From Candidatus Micrarchaeaceae archaeon (GTDB lineage: Archaea; Micrarchaeota; Micrarchaeia; Micrarchaeales; Micrarchaeaceae): a DNA stretch of 11,583 nt. The position numbers were made by a program, and so were the translations under genes. The stretch lies in NCBI GenBank assembly GCA_027310535.1, contig DAIDAQ010000059.1, positions 1 through 11,583 on the forward strand, given 5' to 3'. The notes beneath the pieces were generated by a model. It made no database searches. It worked only from the letters and a program-made list of their open reading frames with translations, and had not been told where the DNA came from. Numbering within the stretch: the stretch's first letter is position 1; each line of letters opens with the position of its first letter. Shown piece by piece: positions 1 through 4,761 of this stretch.

Positions 1-678
1 GCGAAAGGGGAGTCAAGGAAGCAGGTCGGCAGCTACTATTCTTATTCGGTGCACATCTCGCTTGCCCTGCTCGCCCCGCTGTTCGTCGGGATAATAATAC
101 TTGCATACCCTGTTGCCGTTACTGCTTTTTCAGCGACCTACGCAGAGGCGCCGCTCTACACCGCGGTGTTCGTGTTTGGGTTGCTTGTAGGCATCTTCGG
201 GACATACGCGCCGCAGCTGCTGGTCGGTGCCGGGAAAGTGCGCGCCATAATAAGGTACACGCTCATCACAACAGTGATCGAGATAGCGCTCATCCCTGTC
301 CTCATACCCCTGTTCGACGGCGTGGGGGCGGTTGTGCTGCTCTACCTGGTAAGCCCGCTGCTCACGGACATCTTCTTCATGCATGCGGTAAGGAAGGAGT
401 TCAGGATAAGGCTCTGGACCGGCAAGCTCACCAGAACCTGCATTGCAAACGCCATAATCGCGCTCCTGCTCCTGCCAGACCTCGCCTTCCTCGGCGGCAA
501 CTATCTCTCGATAATCGTCGCAGCCGCAATAATCCTGGTGGCATATCCGCCGATACTCTATGCGGTGCGCGGGATAGACAAAAAAGACATCCGGGCGCTT
601 AACGAGATGGCGGGCGGAACCCCGTTTATAGGGAGGATTGTCAGTTACCTGACCGCTTATGCCTCCCTTGCCGGTTGA
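1..678 (+). CDS. Polysaccharide/oligosaccharide flippase, C-terminal part (5'-truncated by window edge)
   Basis: The reading frame is open from base 1, so the gene begins upstream of the window. The 225 visible residues hold six hydrophobic segments (roughly residues 21-43, 50-74, 82-104, 107-130, 144-165 and 168-189). They are separated by short basic loops, such as the R-K-E-F-R-I-R stretch after the fourth. This is the arrangement of the C-terminal half of Wzx/MATE-like polysaccharide biosynthesis exporters, which move lipid-linked sugars across the cytoplasmic membrane. The Y-A-P-Q-L-L-V-G-A-G-K run in the second half is typical of that superfamily. In archaea such proteins often serve N-glycosylation or surface glycans, which suits the sequon-rich surface proteins nearby. 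The superfamily call rests on topology and overall look, not on a catalytic motif. The gene overlaps the next one by 20 nt if the ATG at 659 is used. Confidence 0.7.
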   Translation, partial: AKGESRKQVGSYYSYSVHISLALLAPLFVGIIILAYPVAVTAFSATYAEAPLYTAVFVFGLLVGIFGTYAPQLLVGAGKVRAIIRYTLITTVIEIALIPVLIPLFDGVGAVVLLYLVSPLLTDIFFMHAVRKEFRIRLWTGKLTRTCIANAIIALLLLPDLAFLGGNYLSIIVAAAIILVAYPPILYAVRGIDKKDIRALNEMAGGTPFIGRIVSYLTAYASLAG

Positions 679-1234
679 TCCAGTGGCAAGGGCCTTTGTC
701 GCAGTTGAGATCCCTGAAAGTTTGAGGGAGTCAATCAGCGGGCAGCTGCCCCATATGAGTGGGATGAGAATGCTCGAAGTGAGTGCAATGCACATAACTC
801 TGGCCTTCCTGGGGAACGTGGAGAGCAAGGACCTCGGCGCGCTTAAGGCCTCGTTTTCCAAGGTAAGGATGTACCCGTTCGAGGTTTCGTTCAGCGGCAT
901 CGGCATGCTCGTGTCGCATGATCATGCTGTGCTGTATGTTGGGATAGATCGCGGCTCAGATGCCCTTTCCACCCTTGCTGCAGCTGTAAGGGAGGCATGC
1001 AGGCCCGCAGGCGTCTATGTTGAGCAGAGGCTGTTCCTGCCCCACATGACCATAGGGAGGATAAAGGATGCAGCTGCACGCGGCCCAGAAGTGAAGAGAA
1101 TAGCGGGCAGCTTCTCAGGACGTGAGTTCGGCAGCTTCGCCTGCAATTCCTTCTGGCTTGTCTCTAGCGTCCTTACGGCCTCAGGCCCTATCTACACGAG
1201 GCTGTTTGAAGTGAGGCTGCATGGATGGCAGTAG
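659..1234 (+). CDS. thpR: RNA 2',3'-cyclic phosphodiesterase ThpR (LigT-like, 2H family)
   Basis: A 191-residue protein of the 2H phosphoesterase superfamily. Both signature tetrapeptides are present: H45-I-T47-L in a M-H-I-T-L-A-F-L-G context, and H129-M-T131-I in a L-P-H-M-T-I-G-R context. The start R-A-F-V-A-V-E-I-P-E is the usual N-terminus of the family. ThpR/LigT enzymes hydrolyse 2',3'-cyclic phosphate RNA ends to 2'-phosphates and can join tRNA halves in vitro, so a role in RNA end processing is likely. The ATG at 659 lies inside the flippase gene. A GTG at 683 would remove the overlap and give a 183-residue protein starting M-A-R-A-F-V, closer to family members. Neither start has a convincing Shine-Dalgarno sequence. 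It probably shares a transcript with the flippase upstream. Confidence 0.9.
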   Translation: MPPLPVDPVARAFVAVEIPESLRESISGQLPHMSGMRMLEVSAMHITLAFLGNVESKDLGALKASFSKVRMYPFEVSFSGIGMLVSHDHAVLYVGIDRGSDALSTLAAAVREACRPAGVYVEQRLFLPHMTIGRIKDAAARGPEVKRIAGSFSGREFGSFACNSFWLVSSVLTASGPIYTRLFEVRLHGWQ

Positions 1235-1246
1235 CGCCCACTATCC

Positions 1247-1254
1247 TTTAATAT
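1247..1254 (+). promoter_or_regulatory. TATA box for the NMD3-family gene
   Basis: TTTAATAT is centred near 1250, just after the thpR stop. Transcription would start near 1276, about 10 nt before the ATG at 1287. This supports that ATG over the upstream one at 1221, which would put the box inside the coding sequence. Confidence 0.5.
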
Positions 1255-1286
1255 CTGCTGCCCCGTCTTACTACCAGCGTGATCCG

Positions 1287-1946
1287 ATGGAAAAACACTG
1301 CCCGCTTTGCGGTAGGCCAAGCAGCGACCTTCGCTTCATAGGTGAGATATGCGAGCCCTGCATTGTCAAGAAGCTGAAGTCCTCCCTTCCTTCCTCAGTC
1401 AGGATTAGGGCATGCAAGTTCTGTGGGAGGACATGGAGTGCAGGGGAATTCAGGGATAATAAAAAGATCTCGCTCGCAGCCGCGATAAGGCAGGGTCTCG
1501 GGCAGAAGGGATGCCTTGTAGACGTGCTCAGCTATGACAGCGAGTCAGCAAAGGTGCGGCTCACTTTTGAGGTAGACGGCAGGCATGCAGCTTTCATCGA
1601 AGAGCTGGGGCTCGAGCGCAGCTACGAGATGTGCCGCCGCTGCTCCCGCCTTAAGGCGGGATATTATGAGGCCGTGGTTCAGTTCAGGGGAGGGGCCAGG
1701 GACGCTGGAAGGATGTCTGCAGCGCTGGAGAGATTCATGGGGCGCAGGGGCGCCTTCGTGTCAAAGAAGGTGGAACTTAAATACGGCGCCGACGTGTATG
1801 TAAGCGACAAGAAGGCAGCCTCTGAGTTCATGCTTGCATGGCACCTCAAGCCGAAGCGCTCGTACACCCTTTACGGTATGAAGCACGGGAAGAAGCTGTA
1901 CAGGAACATCTATTCCGTCGACCTCGGGGAGCAGAGGGTCAGGTAG
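1287..1946 (+). CDS. NMD3-family zinc protein (archaeal homologue of the 60S export adaptor)
   Basis: A 219-residue protein with three CxxC pairs near the N-terminus: C5/C8 (C-P-L-C-G), C22/C25 (C-E-P-C) and C43/C46 (C-K-F-C-G). A fourth pair, C116/C119, sits in C-R-R-C-S followed by a G-Y-Y-E-A-V-V-Q-F-R-G stretch. That arrangement is the hallmark of the NMD3 N-terminal domain. Eukaryotic NMD3 binds 60S subunits and adapts them for nuclear export. Archaea have no nucleus, and the role of their homologues, probably in large-subunit maturation or ribosome binding, is not settled. The frame opens with an ATG at 1221, but those 22 extra residues are not family-like and contain a TATA box, so 1287 is preferred. 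The gene converges on the pilin-like gene behind it, overlapping it by 8 nt. It looks shorter than full-length archaeal NMD3 proteins and may lack the distal domain. Confidence 0.8.
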   Translation: MEKHCPLCGRPSSDLRFIGEICEPCIVKKLKSSLPSSVRIRACKFCGRTWSAGEFRDNKKISLAAAIRQGLGQKGCLVDVLSYDSESAKVRLTFEVDGRHAAFIEELGLERSYEMCRRCSRLKAGYYEAVVQFRGGARDAGRMSAALERFMGRRGAFVSKKVELKYGADVYVSDKKAASEFMLAWHLKPKRSYTLYGMKHGKKLYRNIYSVDLGEQRVR

Positions 1947-2427
1947 AGAGCACAGGCGAGATGTAGACGCATGGCAGGTTCGGGTTTGATGGGCAGCTGC
2001 CCTGCGCGCTTACGTTTATCAAATAAGTGGAATGTGACTCTATCGAAGTTAGGTTTCCGCTCACGTTTACCAGAGTGTAAACCCCCACAGAGCTGTTTCC
2101 CGCGTTCGTGCTCAACACGAAGACGATCTCCCTGCCTACTGTGTTGTTCAGGCTCCCTACATATATCCCGCGCACGCCTTCAGGCACCTGTATCGTAGCG
2201 TAGGTCTGGGTCCGGTAGCCCTGCGATGCAACCACCGCAGCAGTGTAGGCGAGCTTGTTTGCCGCGCCAGCAGCCTGTACCGCTGCCGCAGAGGCACTGG
2301 TGGCTGCAAGCTGCACGAATCCGAACACCGCTACAGGAAGGAGCACAGCAAGGCCGAATGAAAGCATCAGGAGGAGCTCAAGGCTTGCCTGCAGCATCCT
2401 GGATTTGGTGTTTCTGTTCCCCTCCAT
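1939..2427 (-). CDS. Class III signal-peptide (pilin-like) secreted protein, distal copy
   Basis: A 162-residue protein with a short basic N-terminus, the class III prepilin signature Q13-A-S15-L-E17, and an uninterrupted hydrophobic helix (about residues 18-38). This is the layout of archaeal pilins and archaellins, whose leader is removed by a FlaK/PibD-type prepilin peptidase ahead of the Q. The ectodomain carries five N-x-S/T sequons and ends with a C-P-S-N....L-P-C motif that could form a disulfide. It is clearly paralogous to the gene upstream: P-x-G-V-x-x-I-Y-x-G, N-V-S-G-x-L and the C-P-x-N...L-P-C tail are shared. Start is the ATG at 2427, 7 nt after the upstream stop. An internal ATG (M11) just before the Q-A-S-L-E motif is less likely because it would remove the leader. 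It may be a structural subunit of a thin filament or a pseudopilin; no assembly ATPase is visible here. Confidence 0.75.
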   Translation of the reverse strand: MEGNRNTKSRMLQASLELLLMLSFGLAVLLPVAVFGFVQLAATSASAAAVQAAGAANKLAYTAAVVASQGYRTQTYATIQVPEGVRGIYVGSLNNTVGREIVFVLSTNAGNSSVGVYTLVNVSGNLTSIESHSTYLINVSAQGSCPSNPNLPCVYISPVLST

Positions 2428-2434
2428 TTTCCCA

Positions 2435-2920
2435 CTATGATGAAAGCTTTACGAACGCGCATGGCAGGCCTATGCCACTGTTCGCGGGGCAGACCTTTGC
2501 CGCTGTCACGTTGACGATGTATGAGGCAGGGCCGTGTATTCCCGGAAGATAACCGCTCACATTGACTGGCGTGAACGCTGTTATGTAATCAAGCCCTGCC
2601 TGCGTGTTGAGCACGAATGTCACCTCATTGCCTATCCCGTTATAGCTCAGGGCCCCTATATATATCGCGTTCACTCCCTGCGGCACCTCAAGCACCACCG
2701 TCTGCCTTGCGGGATATCCCTGCACCGCGACCTGCGATGCTACTGCAGCCAACCTCTCTGCCGAGGCCTGGGCAACGCCCGCCGAGAGGGCGGAGTTGCT
2801 GTTTGACACCTGCATGAATGCGAGGGTGATGATTGGCAGCAGGATCGCCAGCCCGAAAGAGAGGGTTATTATGAGCTCTATGCTTGATTGGCTATAACCA
2901 CGGTGCAAATGACCTCTCAC
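2435..2920 (-). CDS. Class III signal-peptide (pilin-like) secreted protein, proximal copy
   Basis: A 161-residue paralogue of the next gene on this strand. Residues 7-15 read R-G-Y-S-Q-S-S-I-E, a class III signal peptide with Q11-S-S13-I-E15 at the presumed cleavage site, followed by a hydrophobic helix (about 16-36). The ectodomain shares P-Q-G-V-N-A-I-Y-I-G-A-L, N-V-S-G-Y-L and the closing C-P-A-N......L-P-C-A-F with its neighbour. Only two sequons are obvious (N-V-S, N-V-T) against five in the other copy. The start is a GTG at 2920 that overlaps the TGA of the CBS gene in a GTGA tetranucleotide, which implies translational coupling. The tandem pair points to a local duplication followed by divergence. 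The ligand and the assembly machine are unknown. Confidence 0.75.
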   Translation of the reverse strand: MRGHLHRGYSQSSIELIITLSFGLAILLPIITLAFMQVSNSNSALSAGVAQASAERLAAVASQVAVQGYPARQTVVLEVPQGVNAIYIGALSYNGIGNEVTFVLNTQAGLDYITAFTPVNVSGYLPGIHGPASYIVNVTAAKVCPANSGIGLPCAFVKLSS

Positions 2921-4068
2921 TCTATTACCCTGAAGCGGTCAGATTTCCTTGCGGCGAGCACCCTTCCCTTTTCCTCAAGGATGTCTCTCCTGAGCACCGC
3001 GAGGGCTTTCTTGAACGTCCGTTCGAGCAGGAAGTCGGTTACATGCGCAGAGATTGTGCTCCTGCCCCTTATCGCAGCTCTCACCTTGATGTCGTACCTG
3101 TTTGCCCTCACCTTCTTTATGTGCATGGTTATGTAGTCCATCTTTATCTCCTTCCCCTCTATCTTTGACATGAGTTGCTTGAGCTCGCCCCTAAGCTCTG
3201 CCTCATACTCTTTTGTTTCGCCGTCAAGCCCCGAGATGAAGACCCTGCTCTCCCCTATCCTCCTCCTCGCAAGCACAGCCTCAAGGATGTCCCTGATGGT
3301 CAGCATCCCGATTGGGGTGTCCCTTCCGTCGGTTATTACCAGCGACGATACGCCGTTCTCCACCATGCTCCTGGCTGCATATGCAAGGTCCCTGTCCTGG
3401 CTGGCACTCCTCGGGTTCGGCTCGACTGCCTTGGAGATCTCCACGTCAGCAGGCGAGTGCCTGCTCGATTTCATCTCCGGGAGGGCCTCGCTATGCGCGT
3501 AGTTCTTCAAAAGCGCATAGTAGGTGAGCATGCCGGTGAATTTCCCTTCATGGAGCACGGCGAGCCTGCTCACCCTGCTGTTCTCCATTACCGCCTTCGC
3601 CTGCGCCATTGCGATCCTGTCGCCCACTGCGATCATCGGAGTGCTCATGACCTCGGATATCCTTATTCCGTCGAGCAGCCTGAGAGAGAGCAGAATCTTA
3701 AGTAGGGTGCCCCTGTCGAGCACCCCTATAGTCGTGCCATTCTCTGCAAAAGGCAGGGCCTCCACCCCCGCCTTGTAAAAGCTTAGTATCACATCATCAA
3801 TCTGCATGCCCCTTTCAAGGGACGGCACCTTCGAGACATATCTTTCGATGCTCTGGTTCTTCTGAAGCTTCAGCGGCGCTCCCGCTCTGAAGATGCTCCT
3901 CGAATCGACCACCCCGTAGTACTCTTTGTTCTTCCTCACTATTACGGCAGGATAGCGCCCGAGCAGCGGCAAGACCTTTGACAGGGGCGTTTTCACGTCC
4001 ACCGTCTCTGTTTTTGCTATCAACTCCCTTGGCACCCTCTCCCTCTCTTCTGATAATAAATCATACAT
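2917..4068 (-). CDS. Four-CBS-domain protein with an HPF/YfiA-like C-terminal region
   Basis: A 383-residue soluble protein. Four CBS repeats can be traced at about residues 18-70, 78-130, 137-190 and 210-268. The third and fourth are the clearest: V-M-S-T-P-M-I-A-V-G-D then R-L-A-V-L-H-E-G-K-F-T-G-M-L-T, and S-S-L-V-I-T-D-G-R-D-T-P-I-G-M-L-T-I-R-D-I-L. Paired CBS domains (Bateman modules) usually bind adenine nucleotides and sense energy state. Residues about 275-365 are not CBS. They read as strand-helix-strand-strand-strand-helix, the order seen in the ribosome hibernation factor HPF/YfiA. I infer, but cannot prove, a nucleotide-gated ribosome-binding protein. The ATG at 4068 lies about 26 nt after a strong TATA box, so the mRNA is probably leaderless. 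It heads an operon with the two pilin-like genes. Confidence 0.85.
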   Translation of the reverse strand: MYDLLSEERERVPRELIAKTETVDVKTPLSKVLPLLGRYPAVIVRKNKEYYGVVDSRSIFRAGAPLKLQKNQSIERYVSKVPSLERGMQIDDVILSFYKAGVEALPFAENGTTIGVLDRGTLLKILLSLRLLDGIRISEVMSTPMIAVGDRIAMAQAKAVMENSRVSRLAVLHEGKFTGMLTYYALLKNYAHSEALPEMKSSRHSPADVEISKAVEPNPRSASQDRDLAYAARSMVENGVSSLVITDGRDTPIGMLTIRDILEAVLARRRIGESRVFISGLDGETKEYEAELRGELKQLMSKIEGKEIKMDYITMHIKKVRANRYDIKVRAAIRGRSTISAHVTDFLLERTFKKALAVLRRDILEEKGRVLAARKSDRFRVIE

Positions 4069-4084
4069 ACCGCACCAACCTGCG

Positions 4085-4098
4085 AATATAAATATAAA
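4085..4098 (-). promoter_or_regulatory. TATA box for the CBS/pilin operon
   Basis: On the minus strand this reads CTTTATATTTATATT. The expected start 25-27 nt downstream falls at or within a few bases of the ATG at 4068, so a leaderless transcript is likely. It is divergent from the tRNA-Cys promoter, which lies only a few bases away. Confidence 0.6.
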
Positions 4099-4104
4099 GC
4101 TAAA

Positions 4105-4112
4105 CTATATAG
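4105..4112 (+). promoter_or_regulatory. TATA box for tRNA-Cys
   Basis: CTATATAG is centred near 4108. Transcription is expected near 4134, three or four bases before the mature 5' end of the tRNA at 4138. This spacing supports the tRNA call and indicates a very short 5' leader. Confidence 0.55.
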
Positions 4113-4137
4113 TCCGTATAGGTTTTGGGAAAGCAAT

Positions 4138-4208
4138 GCCAAGATGGCAGATCAGCCATGCGGCCGCCTGCAGAGCGGCAAAGGAGGGTGCGACTCCCTC
4201 TCCTGGCT
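4138..4208 (+). tRNA. tRNA-Cys, anticodon GCA
   Basis: A 71-nt cloverleaf can be drawn by hand. Acceptor GCCAAGA (4138-4144) pairs with TCCTGGC (4201-4207) except for one A-C mismatch at 5:68. The D arm is GCAG (4147-4150) with ATGC (4158-4161). The anticodon stem GCCGC/GCGGC (4163-4167, 4175-4179) carries loop CTGCAGA, with U33 and anticodon GCA at 4170-4172. The variable loop is AAAG. The T arm GAGGG/CCCTC (4184-4188, 4196-4200) has loop TGCGACT. Position 73 is T (4208), the identity base of tRNA-Cys, and the mismatched 13:22 pair of the D stem is also seen in other tRNA-Cys. CCA is not encoded. Oddities: the D loop ATCAGCC lacks the G18-G19 doublet (it has A-G), and position 55 is G instead of U. 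This may be a divergent working tRNA or a decaying one. Confidence 0.8.
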
Positions 4209-4214
4209 CTCTGG

Positions 4215-4658
4215 TCAGACATCAACGACAACGGTGCATCTGAACCCTTTCTCCCTCTTTTCCACACCAAGGCTGTACTTTGATACCCCCTTTACCTCCA
4301 GCCTTGAAATCCCTTCGCGCCCCTTCTTCGTGAGCGCTATTGCGCTGAAAGAGAGTGTCTTCCCTTCCTTGAGCCTCGGCCTTGCTAGCCCATAGCAGAA
4401 AAGCCCCCTTGCGTTCGATACCGATAGGCAGCGCTGCAGCGTCTTCCAAAGCAAGTCCTCTTGGTTATCAGCTACAACAGATACCTTGAAGGCAGAGCCC
4501 CTCTCATTTGAGCCCCTCATGGCGGTTGTGTCTGCAATCGTGTCAAACATCGCCAGCGCTGCATTCTGGAAGAGCTCAGCCATCGTCCTGCCGTACGCCA
4601 TGAATTTGACGTCAGCCGTGTGTGGCATGAACCTGTACCTTACCATCTGCTTTGCCAT
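4215..4658 (-). CDS. Archease (RtcB tRNA-ligase activating protein)
   Basis: A 147-residue protein. The N-terminus F-M-P-H13-T-A-D16-V-K-F-M-A-Y-G followed by L-F-Q-N-A-A-L-A-M-F is the archease signature (family form: H-T-A-D-I...A-Y-G...F-x-N-A-A-x-A-x-F). The C-terminus closes with F-R-C-T-V-V-V-D146-V, matching the usual V-x-x-D-I ending that supplies a metal ligand. Archease speeds RtcB ligation and guanylylation during tRNA splicing and RNA repair. The K-A-V-T-Y-H block typical near the end reads G-V-S-K-Y-S-L here, so that histidine is missing. The frame has ATGs at 4673, 4658 and 4646. A TATA box at 4688-4698 predicts a start near 4667, which excludes 4673 and favours 4658. RtcB is not in the window. 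The stop lies 7 nt from the opposite-strand tRNA-Cys end. Confidence 0.85.
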   Translation of the reverse strand: MAKQMVRYRFMPHTADVKFMAYGRTMAELFQNAALAMFDTIADTTAMRGSNERGSAFKVSVVADNQEDLLWKTLQRCLSVSNARGLFCYGLARPRLKEGKTLSFSAIALTKKGREGISRLEVKGVSKYSLGVEKREKGFRCTVVVDV

Positions 4659-4669
4659 GTCAACAATAC

Positions 4670-4677
4670 ACATATAG
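4670..4677 (+). promoter_or_regulatory. Possible TATA box for the archaeosortase leader / small RNA
   Basis: ACATATAG resembles the tRNA-Cys box CTATATAG. The predicted start is near 4700, which is where the possible C/D-like RNA begins. It overlaps the 5' end of the longest archease frame on the other strand. Confidence 0.3.
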
Positions 4678-4687
4678 GCTTAATCAT

Positions 4688-4698
4688 TAATAAATAAA
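4688..4698 (-). promoter_or_regulatory. TATA box for archease
   Basis: On the minus strand this reads TTTATTTATTA. The expected start near 4667 lies about 9 nt before the ATG at 4658, so this box decides between the alternative starts. Confidence 0.5.
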
Positions 4699-4699
4699 C

Positions 4700-4757
4700 G
4701 TCCGATGAGGAAAAGAGTAACTACTGAAATGTGATGAAGCCCATTTCGGCTGAGGAC
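4700..4757 (+). ncRNA. Possible box C/D-like small RNA (or structured leader of the archaeosortase gene)
   Basis: In order: GATGA (4704-4708, a C box lacking its first two consensus bases), a 15-nt spacer, CTGA (4724-4727, D'), a 3-nt gap, GTGATGA (4731-4737, a perfect C' box), a 12-nt spacer (4738-4749) and CTGA (4750-4753, D). The ends can pair: GTCC at 4700-4703 with GGAC at 4754-4757. The order, the total of 58 nt and the 12-nt guide are those of archaeal C/D guide RNAs. Against it: the first C box is imperfect, and directly stacked end pairing leaves no k-turn bulge. The same bases hold GAGG (4752-4755), the Shine-Dalgarno of the gene at 4762, so a riboregulatory stem is an alternative. 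Confidence 0.3.
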
Positions 4758-4761
4758 TTGC

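Noticed and set aside
130..906. A 258-residue minus-strand open frame
   Set aside because: It lies opposite the flippase and thpR genes, has low-complexity composition rich in R, H, E and Y, and has no recognisable domain. It is a shadow of the GC-rich coding strand.
1221..1286. N-terminal extension of the NMD3-family protein from the ATG at 1221
   Set aside because: The extension contains a TATA box at the right distance from the ATG at 1287 and does not resemble the family N-terminus.
3175..3705. A 176-residue plus-strand open frame
   Set aside because: It is opposite the CBS gene, whose four domains are clear. The composition is atypical and no family is recognisable.
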